From assembly GCF_017355885.1 (NCBI RefSeq), contig NZ_JAFEUU010000005.1, positions 186,001 to 250,000 on the forward strand: a stretch of DNA of 64,000 bases, read 5' to 3'. Shown piece by piece: positions 35,716 through 43,946 of the stretch; position 1 is the first letter of the stretch, and every line of letters begins with the position of its first letter. Origin of the DNA: Sabulicella rubraurantiaca (lineage in GTDB: Bacteria > Pseudomonadota > Alphaproteobacteria > Acetobacterales > Acetobacteraceae). The position numbers and the translations under genes were made by a program. A model generated the notes under the pieces. The model was not told the origin of the DNA and did no database searches. It saw nothing but the letters and a program-made list of their open reading frames with translations.

Positions 35716-36500
35716 GCGTCGTTGTCGGCGTGCTGCGGGCGGGTGCCGCGTGCGATGCCGACCTCGCCCGGGCGCAGCGCCTCGAAAGGCATGGCGAGCA
35801 GGGCCAGGTCGCGCGGAAGGAAGCCCAGCATCTCGCCGGTTCGGGCGTCCAGCGCCGTTAGCCGCGACAGCGGGCCCAGCGCGTCCATATCCAGCGCCGC
35901 CATGATCCCCTGGTTGCGGCAGGCTTCGAGTTCCTCACCCTCCTCCGTGTCCTCGATGTCGGAGTCATCGGGCTCAGGGGTGAAGAGCAGGGGGAGCGGG
36001 TCTTCCGCGAGGTGGACCAGCGCCTGGCCGGGCGGAAGGCCGCCATGCGGCGCGGCATCGCTGGCCGTGCCGGAAAGGAGGCGCCACAGGCTGACCTGAT
36101 CGGGGCGCAGCGCGACCTCGTGCGTCGCGCTTGCGAAGACGAGGAAGCGGCCCTCCTCGGCTGGGACGCGCAGCGTGTCACGCACGCGGTCCAGTTCCGG
36201 CGGCGCCAGGATGATGCGCATGGCGGCACCGCCGCGCAGGGAAAGGCTGAGCGTCCAGACGCGCCCGGTAGCATCGGCAGCCTGGGGCTGTCGTGGCACG
36301 CCGATTTCGGGAGGAGAGGGAAAAACCTCGTCCAGCGCGCGGCCGAGCGAGGCGGCGATGCGCATGGCGAGGCCGATGCGCGGTGCCTGTGCGCCGCACT
36401 CGATACGCTGGATCTGCTGCTGGCTGGTGCGTGCACGGCTTGCGAGGTCGCGCTGGCTCCATCCCAGTCGCTTACGCCATGCCTGCACCCGGTTCGCCAT
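35712..36500 (-). CDS. XRE-family transcriptional regulator with large C-terminal domain
   Basis: 262 residues from ATG 36500 (GGGAGGATTC ribosome site; an ATG five codons upstream is less well placed). Helix-turn-helix at residues 1-60: VQAWRKRLGWSQRDLASRARTSQQQIQRIE. The remaining ~190 residues are unassigned, with an acidic run (DDSDIEDTEEGEELE) in the middle that looks flexible. A perfect inverted repeat lies just upstream of the gene, consistent with autoregulation. Because an ImmA/IrrE protease is encoded in the facing operon, this protein may be a repressor inactivated by cleavage, with the acidic linker a plausible cut region. Confidence 0.82.
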   Translation of the reverse strand: MANRVQAWRKRLGWSQRDLASRARTSQQQIQRIECGAQAPRIGLAMRIAASLGRALDEVFPSPPEIGVPRQPQAADATGRVWTLSLSLRGGAAMRIILAPPELDRVRDTLRVPAEEGRFLVFASATHEVALRPDQVSLWRLLSGTASDAAPHGGLPPGQALVHLAEDPLPLLFTPEPDDSDIEDTEEGEELEACRNQGIMAALDMDALGPLSRLTALDARTGEMLGFLPRDLALLAMPFEALRPGEVGIARGTRPQHADNDA

Positions 36501-36510
36501 GAATCCTCCC

Positions 36511-36526
36511 GACACGAATCCGTGTC
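36511..36526. promoter_or_regulatory. Inverted repeat, candidate XRE operator
   Basis: A perfect GACACG-AATC-CGTGTC palindrome located 11 bases upstream of the XRE start codon, in the leader of that gene. Position and symmetry fit an autoregulatory operator. No second copy was found by eye in front of the repair operon at 31 kb. Confidence 0.5.
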
Positions 36527-36563
36527 AGTCGGCGGTTACCATGGTCGAATCCCGTTTCGCAAG

Positions 36564-36585
36564 AAAAGCGCCCGAAGGCGCTTTT
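36564..36585 (-). terminator. Intrinsic terminator after ssb
   Basis: A perfect 9-base stem AAAAGCGCC / GGCGCTTTT with a four-base loop. Read on the minus strand the loop is TTCG, a very stable tetraloop, and the stem ends in TTTTC. It lies about 30 bases after the ssb stop and before the XRE gene on the same strand, separating the two transcripts. Confidence 0.75.
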
Positions 36586-36614
36586 CCCGTGCGTGTCGTG
36601 CTGCGCGTGCCGCG

Positions 36615-37106
36615 TCAGAAAGGCACGTCATCCGCCGCGTCCCACGCGCCGCGTGGTGCGCGGCGCGATGCCGCGGCGCGTGCGCGCGGCTTGGCGGCTG
36701 GTGCCGACTCGACCGGAGAAGGCGCCTCCTCTTCCACCTCGCGCGATTCGTCCGCGTTGCCGCGCCCCCCGACGAGGGTGAGTTCGCCGCGGAAGTTCCG
36801 CAGCACGATCTCGGTGGTGTAGCGCTCCTGGCCGGACTGGTCCTGCCACTTGCGCGTCTCGAGCTGGCCCTCGAGGTAGACCTCGCTGCCCTTGCGCAGA
36901 TACCGCTCGGCAATCTCGCCCAGCTTCTCGTTGAAGATCGCCACCGAGTGCCATTCGGTGCGCTCCTGCTGCTGGCCCTCGCGGTCCTTGTAGCGCTCCG
37001 ACGTCGCCACTCGCAGGTTCACCACCTTGCCGCCATTCTGGAAGTTCCGAACCTCGGGGTCCTTCCCGAGACGACCCAGAATCAGCGCTTTGTTCATACC
37101 CGCCAT
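36615..37106 (-). CDS. ssb: Single-stranded DNA-binding protein
   Basis: 163 residues with an OB-fold (about 1-110: [66 protein letters not shown]), a short Pro/Ala/Arg-rich linker and the partner-binding tip DDVPF. A GAGCGAG ribosome site precedes ATG 37106. The short linker and the repair-gene setting suggest a dedicated, inducible SSB in addition to the housekeeping copy. A LexA-type box lies about 90 bases upstream and a strong terminator follows. Confidence 0.95.
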   Translation of the reverse strand: MAGMNKALILGRLGKDPEVRNFQNGGKVVNLRVATSERYKDREGQQQERTEWHSVAIFNEKLGEIAERYLRKGSEVYLEGQLETRKWQDQSGQERYTTEIVLRNFRGELTLVGGRGNADESREVEEEAPSPVESAPAAKPRARAAASRRAPRGAWDAADDVPF

Positions 37107-37196
37107 GGGGCTCGCTCCTTCGCCTGGCCGCGGCCCTCATGGGAGGATTCCCTGTCCGCTGCCGACTTCGTTCTTAGCACGCGGCGGCATGTATTG

Positions 37197-37211
37197 GAAC
37201 AAAAAAAGAAC
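37197..37211. promoter_or_regulatory. SOS box (LexA site), GAAC-N7-GAAC
   Basis: A perfect GAAC-AAAAAAA-GAAC direct repeat in the divergent region between ssb (start 37106, minus) and a small rightward gene (37266). It is the second copy of the alphaproteobacterial LexA consensus in the island, with an A-tract spacer in otherwise very GC-rich DNA. It should control ssb and perhaps also the small gene. Confidence 0.75.
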
Positions 37212-37265
37212 AAATCTCCACCGACTGCTAGGCAGCTTGGCCCCGGCCCGCCGCGTTTCCACTCC

Positions 37266-37433
37266 ATGAGCGACACGGACAAGGACCGGCCCAAGAAGGC
37301 CGAAGAGGAAACCCTAGAGGAACGCGCGGCGGAACTGGAAAAACGCCGCGTCGGCCCTGAGAGCGAGGAGCGCAAGTCGCCGGGCGGTCCGCGCTCCCGC
37401 CTCTCGGACGAGATCGAGCCGTCCGGGACCTGA
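37266..37433 (+). CDS. Small charged hypothetical protein
   Basis: 55 residues starting MSDTDKDRPKKAEEETLEE and ending in EIEPSGT. Very rich in Glu, Lys and Arg, with a central helix and a disordered end. Third codon positions are strongly G/C as in real genes here, but no clear ribosome site is seen. It lies downstream of the SOS box and 6 bases before the convergent RND pump stop. Function unknown. Confidence 0.45.
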   Translation: MSDTDKDRPKKAEEETLEERAAELEKRRVGPESEERKSPGGPRSRLSDEIEPSGT

Positions 37434-37439
37434 ACCGCT

Positions 37440-40400
37440 TCAGGCTTGCGAAGGCCGGAGGAAGCGCAGGCGCCGCGCTGTCCACTGGCCGAAATCGTCC
37501 ACCACCACATAGACAGCCGGCACCACGACGAGGCTCAGCAGTGTCGAGGTGACGAGGCCGCCAATCACCACCAGCGCCATGGGCGCGCGGAACTCCGCAT
37601 CGGCACCAATGCCGGCGGCGATATGCGCCATGCCCGCCGTCATCGCGATGGTGGTCATGATAATCGGCCGGGCGCGCTTGCGCGCCGCCTCGATCAACGC
37701 TGCCTCGCGCAGCAGCCCCGCCCGTCGCGCCTCGATCGCGTATTCGACGAGGAGGATGGAGTTCTTGGCGACGATGCCCATGAGCATCAGCACACCGATC
37801 ACCGCCGAGACGCCCAGCGCCTTCTGCGCCAGCAGCAGCGCCATCAGGGCCCCGCCCAGCGAGAGGGGCAGGGCCGACATGATGGTGAGCGGCTGGAGAA
37901 ACCCGCCGAAGAGCAGCACGAGGACGAGGTAGATCAGCAGCACGCCGGTCGCGAGCGCCATGACGAAGCCGCTGAACAGCTCGGTCATGATCTCCTTGTC
38001 GCCCGTCTCGCGCTCGCGCACGCCGGGGGGGAGGTTCCGCATGATCGGCAGCTGAGCGATGCGCGCCGTTGCCTCGCCCAGCGGCATGCCGTTCAGCTCC
38101 GCCTCCACCGTCGCCTGGCGGACACGGTCCAGCCGATCGATCTGGGCCGGGCCAGCGCCGTGGCGGATTTCCGCAACCGCATCGAGCGGGATGGGCATGT
38201 CGGCACGACCGGCGACGCGCAGGGCGCGCAAGGAGTCGAGGTCGTTGCGCGCCTCCTCGTCCAGCATCACGCGGATCGGGATCTGCCGGTCGGGCAGGTT
38301 GAAGCGGGCGAGGTTCTGGTCCGTGTCGCCAATCGTCGCGATGCGCGCCGTCAGGCCGATGGCGGTGGGCGAGACACCCAGCTCCGCCGCACGCGCCTCG
38401 CGCGGGACGATCTGGAGCTCCGGCCGCTCCAGGCTGGCGACGGAGCGCGCACCGGCGAGGCCGGGCACGGTCCGCATCTGTTGCTCCAGCTCGCGCGCCG
38501 CGGCGGCGAGCGTCGCCGCATCGTTGCCGATGAGGGTGATGCTGGCCTTGGCGCCGCTCATCCCATCCGCGCCGAAGCGCACCCGCGCGCCGGGGATGGC
38601 CTCCAGCTGCGGGCGCAGCTCCGCCTCGAATTGCTGCTGGCTCAGCCGTCGCTCCGCGCGCGGGCGCAGGGTGATGATGAGGTTGGCGTTGCGCGGATCG
38701 CCTTGCATGGTGGTGGAGCCCATGCCGGGGCCGCCCACCATGCTCGCCGTGCCGAGCGAGGCGAAGACGGATTCTACCTCCGGCCGTTCGCGTAGGATGC
38801 GCGTGGCCTCGGCCACGGCGCGGTCCGTATCGGCCAGCGTGGCACCCGGGGCGAGCTCCATGGCCAGCGCCGAGCGGCCGCGATCGGCCGCGGGCACGAA
38901 ATCCTGTGGGATCATCGGCACAAGCGCGACCGAAAGGACGAAGAAGGCTGTGGCGCCGCCGAGGGTCAGCCAGCGATGGCGCAGGGACCAGCGCAGCAAC
39001 GCTATGTAGCGCCGCCCGGCCCAGCCATCGCCCACTTCCTCCGAACGGTGGTCGTTGCGGACGCGAAGCAGGTAGGCGCCCATCAGCGGCGTCAGCAGCC
39101 GCGCGACGATGAGGGAGAAGGTGACGGCCGCCGCGACCGTCAGGCCGAACTGGCGGAAGAACTGGCCCGGAATGCCGGGCATGAAGGCGACAGGCACGAA
39201 GACCGCGAGGATGGTTGCCGTCGTCGCCACCACGGCGAGGCCGATCTCGGCCGAGGCGTCCAGCGCCGCGCGGAACGGGCCGCGCTCCGGCCGCTCCTTC
39301 AGGTGGCGGACAATGTTCTCGATCTCGACGATCGCGTCGTCCACCAGCACGCCCACCACCAGCGTCAGCGCCAGCAGGGTGATGTTGGACAGGGCGTAGC
39401 CGAGCCAGGACATGATGAAGAAAGTCGGGATGAGGGAGAGCGGCATCGCGACGCAGGCGATGACCGTCGCGCGCCAGTCGCGCAGGAAGATCCAGACCAC
39501 GACCACGGCCAGCGCCATGCCGGCCAGCAGCGCCTCCACAGCGGCGTGGTAGCCTGCCTCCACGAAGGCGACGGTGGAGGTGACGCGCTGGATGCGCACG
39601 CCCGGGTGCTGCTGTTCCAGGAGGGCGGCGCGGGCCGCCACCTCCCGCGCTACGCGCACCTCCGAGCTGTCGCGGGTCCGCAGCACCTCGAAGGCAACGA
39701 CGGGCTGGCCGTCCAACCGAGCGGCGGTGCGGATCTCGGCCGTCGCATCCGACACCTCGGCAAGGTCGCCGAGGCGCGCGGTGCGGCCACCAGGGAGGAT
39801 GATGGGCCGTGCGCGCAGCGCCTCCACCGAGACAGCGGAGCCGAGGGTGCGGATGCTCTGCTCGCTCTCGCCGAGCGTGCCGCGCCCGCCGGGCAGGTTG
39901 ATGTTGCCGGCGCGAAGCTGGTCGTTCACCTGCGCGGCGGTGATGCCGAGCGCCAACAGCCGGTCGGGCCGCAGGGCGGTGCGGACCTCCCGCTCCACCC
40001 CGCCGACGCGGTTCACCTGGCCGACGCCGCGCACGGAAAGCAGCGATTTCGCCACCGTGTCCTGCACGAACCAGGACAGCTCGGCCGGAGACATGTGCGG
40101 GGCGGAGACGGTGTAGGTGACGATGGCGCCTCCCGTGATCTCGACGCGCGACACGATGGGGTCGCGGATGGCGGCCGGCAGGTCGGCGCGGATCTGCGCC
40201 ACCTTGTCGCGCACGTCATTCGCCGCGCGGTCAGGGCTCTTGCCCAGCGCGAACTCGATGATCGTGATGGACATGCTGTCCTGCACGACGGAGTTGATGC
40301 GCTTCACGTCGCCCAGTCCGGAGACGGCATCCTCGACGCGGCGCGTCACCTGGGTTTCCAGTTCCGATGGGGCGGCGCCGGGCTGCATGATGGTGACGAC

Positions 40401-40559
40401 CACGGCGGGCAGGTCGAGATCCGGCGTGTTGTTCACCCGGAGGCCCGGAAAGGCGAAGATGCCTGCCACCGTCATCAGCAGGAACAGCACGATGGTGGAG
40501 ATCGGATTGCGGATCGCCCATCCTGAGATGTTGGAGTGGTCGAGTTGGCGTTCGCTCAT
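37440..40559 (-). CDS. RND efflux transporter, inner-membrane pump (HAE1/AcrB-like)
   Basis: 1039 residues, full length for the family. N-terminal FSSxxIRNPISTIVLFLLMTVAG-like helix (AIRNPISTIVLFLLM), two large periplasmic loops and twelve expected membrane helices. The proton-relay aspartates are in helix 4 (VGVLVDDAIVEIENI), and the family motif FVPVAFMPGIPGQFFRQFGLTVAAAV is present. It exports drugs, solvents or similar compounds by proton antiport. It lies 11 bases after the adaptor gene in one operon; no outer-membrane channel gene is present, so a TolC-type protein from elsewhere is presumably used. Probably repressed by the divergent TetR protein. Confidence 0.95.
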   Translation of the reverse strand: MSERQLDHSNISGWAIRNPISTIVLFLLMTVAGIFAFPGLRVNNTPDLDLPAVVVTIMQPGAAPSELETQVTRRVEDAVSGLGDVKRINSVVQDSMSITIIEFALGKSPDRAANDVRDKVAQIRADLPAAIRDPIVSRVEITGGAIVTYTVSAPHMSPAELSWFVQDTVAKSLLSVRGVGQVNRVGGVEREVRTALRPDRLLALGITAAQVNDQLRAGNINLPGGRGTLGESEQSIRTLGSAVSVEALRARPIILPGGRTARLGDLAEVSDATAEIRTAARLDGQPVVAFEVLRTRDSSEVRVAREVAARAALLEQQHPGVRIQRVTSTVAFVEAGYHAAVEALLAGMALAVVVVWIFLRDWRATVIACVAMPLSLIPTFFIMSWLGYALSNITLLALTLVVGVLVDDAIVEIENIVRHLKERPERGPFRAALDASAEIGLAVVATTATILAVFVPVAFMPGIPGQFFRQFGLTVAAAVTFSLIVARLLTPLMGAYLLRVRNDHRSEEVGDGWAGRRYIALLRWSLRHRWLTLGGATAFFVLSVALVPMIPQDFVPAADRGRSALAMELAPGATLADTDRAVAEATRILRERPEVESVFASLGTASMVGGPGMGSTTMQGDPRNANLIITLRPRAERRLSQQQFEAELRPQLEAIPGARVRFGADGMSGAKASITLIGNDAATLAAAARELEQQMRTVPGLAGARSVASLERPELQIVPREARAAELGVSPTAIGLTARIATIGDTDQNLARFNLPDRQIPIRVMLDEEARNDLDSLRALRVAGRADMPIPLDAVAEIRHGAGPAQIDRLDRVRQATVEAELNGMPLGEATARIAQLPIMRNLPPGVRERETGDKEIMTELFSGFVMALATGVLLIYLVLVLLFGGFLQPLTIMSALPLSLGGALMALLLAQKALGVSAVIGVLMLMGIVAKNSILLVEYAIEARRAGLLREAALIEAARKRARPIIMTTIAMTAGMAHIAAGIGADAEFRAPMALVVIGGLVTSTLLSLVVVPAVYVVVDDFGQWTARRLRFLRPSQA

Positions 40560-40570
40560 CGGGAACCCCC

Positions 40571-41764
40571 TCAGCGCCCCGCCGACGCGGCCTGCCGCGC
40601 GTGCGGCTCAGGCGCGACCCGGACCCGGTCGCCATCAGCCAGGAAGCCGGCGCCCTGCGTGACCACCCGCTCACCCTCGTTCAGCCCTTGCCGGACCTCG
40701 ACCAGCCCCTCGCGGCGCTGGCCCGTCTCGACCACGCGCTGCGACGCGTTCGCGCTGTTCTCGGCCAGGACGAAGGCCACGGCCCGGCCGCCGCGGAACA
40801 CCACCGCCTCCTGCGGGACCACGAGGGCGGGGGCGCTGCCGGCGCCGATCTCCGCGCGGGCGAACTGCCCGGCGCGCAGCCCGGCATCAGGCGGCAGCAC
40901 GACATGGACGGTGCCGAGGCGCGTCGTTCCCTCCACGGTCGGGAAGATGGCGCGGACGCGGCCGGCGACCTCGCGCTCGCCATGGAGGACGCGGACCTCC
41001 TGGCCCGGCTGGACGCGGCCGAGCTCAAGCTCCGGCACGCGGGCTTCGAGTTCAAGGCGGTCGTCGCGGATCAGGCGGAACATCTCCTGGCCCGGCTGCA
41101 CCACGGCGCCCAGCAGGACGGAGCGGCGCGAGACGGTGCCGTTGGTCGGGGCGGCGATGCGGGTCTGGGCGAGGCGGGAGGCGGCCTCGTCGCGCCGGGC
41201 GCGGGCGGCGGCGAGGCGCGCCTCGGCTTGGCGGGTCACGGACTGCCGCTGTTCCAGCGTGGCGCGTGCGACGGATTCGGAGCGGGCGAGGTCGGCGGCG
41301 CGGCGCTGCTCGGCTTCGGCGATGCGGAGCGCGGCTTCAGCCTCGGACACTGCCGCCTCGGCCTGGGCCAGCAGGGCCTCGGGCACGGAGGGGTCGAGCC
41401 GGACCAGGACCTGCCCGGCCCGGACGCGGTCGCCGGGCTCGAAGCCTGCCTCGATCACGCGCAGCCCGCCGGTCTCTACGCCGACCACGAGCTCCTGCCA
41501 CGCGGCCACGGATCCGTCGCCGATCACCGGGCGCAGCAGGGAGCGGCGCTCGACCGGACGCACGGCAACGGTGAGGGCAGCGGGGGCCTCGGCCAGGGGG
41601 GAGGGGGCGGGAGCCTCGGCGAGGCGGTGCGACCAGCCCCACCATCCGCCAGCACCCAGCACCGCCAGGGCGGGGAGCCAGAGCCATGCGCGCCGTCGCC
41701 GTGGCAGGGCCGGGACCTGGACCTCGGCGGGGCTGGGGCGTTCAGGGAGGTTGTGGTCGGGCAT
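40571..41764 (-). CDS. RND efflux periplasmic adaptor (membrane fusion protein)
   Basis: 397 residues. Proline-rich cytoplasmic start, one membrane anchor (about 26-45: WLWLPALAVLGAGGWWGW), then the lipoyl half-motif GGLRVIEAGFEPGDRVRAGQVLVRLD, an alpha-hairpin (AEAAVSEAEAALRIAEAEQRRAADLARSES), second lipoyl half TRIAAPTNGTVSRRSVLLGAVVQPGQ and beta-barrel. It joins the inner-membrane pump to an outer-membrane channel. First gene of the leftward operon, divergent from tetR. Confidence 0.93.
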   Translation of the reverse strand: MPDHNLPERPSPAEVQVPALPRRRRAWLWLPALAVLGAGGWWGWSHRLAEAPAPSPLAEAPAALTVAVRPVERRSLLRPVIGDGSVAAWQELVVGVETGGLRVIEAGFEPGDRVRAGQVLVRLDPSVPEALLAQAEAAVSEAEAALRIAEAEQRRAADLARSESVARATLEQRQSVTRQAEARLAAARARRDEAASRLAQTRIAAPTNGTVSRRSVLLGAVVQPGQEMFRLIRDDRLELEARVPELELGRVQPGQEVRVLHGEREVAGRVRAIFPTVEGTTRLGTVHVVLPPDAGLRAGQFARAEIGAGSAPALVVPQEAVVFRGGRAVAFVLAENSANASQRVVETGQRREGLVEVRQGLNEGERVVTQGAGFLADGDRVRVAPEPHARQAASAGR

Positions 41765-41822
41765 GGCTCTCTTCGCGCGGAAGGGGGCTTGGCTCCGGCC
41801 TCCGCATTCCCCATCTTGGCGT

Positions 41823-41842
41823 TATTGACCCAATCGTCAATA
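41823..41842. promoter_or_regulatory. TetR operator and divergent promoter
   Basis: A perfect palindrome TATTGAC-CCAATC-GTCAATA (7-6-7). Each arm contains a TTGAC -35-like element, one for each direction, so a bound TetR dimer would cover both promoters. It is 19 bases upstream of the tetR start and about 59 bases upstream of the adaptor gene. Confidence 0.75.
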
Positions 41843-41861
41843 GAGGAGATGCCCCCCGACG

Positions 41862-42587
41862 ATGTCGCAAGCCAAGGTCTCTTCCCGCCGGCGGCTTCCG
41901 CCCGAGGCGCGGCAGCCGCAGTTGCTGGACGCCGCCTTCGAGGAGTTCGCCACGCATGGCTATGCCGGAGCGAAGATGACTGGGGTGGCACAGCGCGCAG
42001 GCGTCGCGAAGGGCCTCGTCTATCACTACTACCCCTCCAAGGAGGCGCTGTTCCGCGCGGTGATGCAGGCCTGTCTGGAGCCGGTCTTCGCCGAGGCGGA
42101 GCGCGAGGCGACGGGCGAGGACGTGCCGGCTACCGTCATGCTGGAGCGCCTGCTCGACCTCGCCTACTCGGAGCGGGAGGGGCATGAGCGGCAGTGCATC
42201 CTGTTCCGCCTCATCATCGCCGAGGGTCCGCGCTTCCCCGAGATCATGGCCTGGTACGAGGAAGCGGTGTTCCGCCGCGCCGTGGCCATCGCCCGTGCCG
42301 TCCTGCGGCACGGTGCCCGCCGTGGCGAGTTCGATCCCGTTCTCGCCGGGCAGGAGGGCATGGCCGAGGTGCTGCTGGCCCCTGCGATCATGAGCGAGGT
42401 GTGGCGCATGATGCTGGGCGACGAACGCGCGCCGTCGCGCGCGGGGATGCATGCGGCGCAGGCGGCGCTGCTGGCCCGTGCCCTCGCGCCGGGCGGGATG
42501 GACGCGAAGCGCAACGGGCGGGATGCTGGCGGCGAAGAGGGGAACGCCGCATGCCACGCTACTCGCCGCGCGACTTCCGCGCGCTGA
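41862..42587 (+). CDS. TetR family repressor of the RND pump
   Basis: 241 residues. TetR helix-turn-helix at about 16-62 (LLDAAFEEFATHGYAGAKMTGVAQRAGVAKGLVYHYYPSKEALFRAV); the C-terminal ligand domain is like those of AcrR-type regulators, followed by a poorly conserved Gly/Arg-rich tail that overlaps the amidase gene by 37 bases. A palindrome precedes it. It most likely represses the divergent pump operon and itself, released by a pump substrate. Confidence 0.9.
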   Translation: MSQAKVSSRRRLPPEARQPQLLDAAFEEFATHGYAGAKMTGVAQRAGVAKGLVYHYYPSKEALFRAVMQACLEPVFAEAEREATGEDVPATVMLERLLDLAYSEREGHERQCILFRLIIAEGPRFPEIMAWYEEAVFRRAVAIARAVLRHGARRGEFDPVLAGQEGMAEVLLAPAIMSEVWRMMLGDERAPSRAGMHAAQAALLARALAPGGMDAKRNGRDAGGEEGNAACHATRRATSAR

Positions 42588-43942
42588 CCTTCCACGATGC
42601 CGTTGCAGGATTCCGCGACGGCAAGGACACGCCCCGCGACTACCTGGAACGCTGCCTGGAGGCGATCGCGTCGCGCGAGCCCGAGGTGCGGGCCTGGGTT
42701 CGCTTGAACGAGGCGGGCGCGCGTGAAGCGGCGGATGCGAGCACGCAGCGCTGGAAGGCGGGCCGGCCCCTCTCGCCGGTGGATGGAATGCCCATCGGCA
42801 TCAAGGATTTGCTCGAAACCCGCGACATGCCGACCGAGATGGGCTGCGAGGCGCTGAAGGGGAACTTCCCGAAGCGCGACAACGCCGCCGTCTGGGCGCT
42901 GCGCGAGGCTGGCGCGGTGGTGCTGGGCAAGACCGTGACCGCTGAGCTCGGCGGATCGCATCCCGGTCCGACGCGCCACCCCTTCGATTTGGCGCGGACG
43001 CCGGGCGGTTCATCCTCCGGCTCGGCGGCTGCCGTCGCGGCGCGGATGGTGCCGGCGGCGATCGGCACGCAGGTCGCGGGCTCGATCATCCGGCCGGCCG
43101 CCTATTGCGGCAACTGGGCGCTGAAGCCGAGCCAGGGCGCGATCAGCCGCGGCGAGCGGCAGGCCACCAGCATGAGCACGCACGGCGTCCATGCCGGCTC
43201 CGCCGAGGATATGTGGCAGGTGGCGATCGAGATCGCCCAGCGCGCGGGCGGCGATCCGGGGCGCGTGGCGCTGCGTGGCCCCGACACGCCGCCGGTGCCG
43301 CGCCGCCCGGCGACCCTTGCGCTGATGGAGGGCGAGGCCTGGCCCCGCTTGGATGCGGCGAGCCGCGCTGTCTTCGAAACGCTGGTGGAGCGGCTGCGCG
43401 AGGCGCAGGTGACGGTGCTGCGCGCGAGCGACCACCCGGCGCTAGCCGCCTTCGAGCGTCTGCTGCATGGCGTGCAGGAGATGTGCAACAGCATCACCGG
43501 CTGGGAGAATCACTGGGCGCTGCGTGCCCTCATCATGAACCATCCCGATGGGGTGAGTGCGCGGACGAAGGCGACGGTGAAGGCGGCGGAGCAGCTGGGG
43601 CCGCAAGGCTACGAGGCGCTGCTTGAGAAGCGCGAGGCGCTGCGCGAGGCGTGGCGCGCTCTGGGACCGATGGCGGAGGCGATCATCGCCCCGGCCTCAC
43701 CCGGCCCGGCGCCGCTCTGGTCCGGCGACGTGCCGGGAGAGCCCTTGGAGCCGCGCCCGACCGGCGACACGGTGTTCAACACGGTCAGTTCTGCGCTGGG
43801 CGCCCCGGTGGTGACGGCGCCGCTGATGGCGGTGGGCGGGATGCCTTTCGGCGTGCAGGTGGTCGGCCCCATGGGGGGCGACGCAGCGGTGACCGCCATC
43901 GCCCGCTGGATGGGCGAGGCGGTCGAACCCGTGGAAGGGTAA
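42551..43942 (+). CDS. Amidase (amidase signature family)
   Basis: 463 residues from ATG 42551 (GAGGGGAA ribosome site); the frame runs far upstream inside tetR and that part is discarded. The Ser-cisSer-Lys triad is visible: Lys in GIKDLLET, Ser in the GGSSSGSAAAVAA loop, and nucleophile Ser in GTQVAGSIIRPAAYCG. It hydrolyses an unknown amide, cytoplasmic by lack of a signal. It starts inside the tetR gene, so it may be co-transcribed with it, and it is convergent with a Bug-type binding protein. Confidence 0.9.
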   Translation: MPRYSPRDFRALTFHDAVAGFRDGKDTPRDYLERCLEAIASREPEVRAWVRLNEAGAREAADASTQRWKAGRPLSPVDGMPIGIKDLLETRDMPTEMGCEALKGNFPKRDNAAVWALREAGAVVLGKTVTAELGGSHPGPTRHPFDLARTPGGSSSGSAAAVAARMVPAAIGTQVAGSIIRPAAYCGNWALKPSQGAISRGERQATSMSTHGVHAGSAEDMWQVAIEIAQRAGGDPGRVALRGPDTPPVPRRPATLALMEGEAWPRLDAASRAVFETLVERLREAQVTVLRASDHPALAAFERLLHGVQEMCNSITGWENHWALRALIMNHPDGVSARTKATVKAAEQLGPQGYEALLEKREALREAWRALGPMAEAIIAPASPGPAPLWSGDVPGEPLEPRPTGDTVFNTVSSALGAPVVTAPLMAVGGMPFGVQVVGPMGGDAAVTAIARWMGEAVEPVEG

Positions 43943-43946
43943 GGCC

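Noticed and set aside
28313-37433. Complete prophage or integrative element around the repair island
   Set aside because: No integrase, transposase, tRNA-edge attachment site or structural phage gene was seen, and base composition is like that of the neighbours; only a remnant or captured cassette remains possible.
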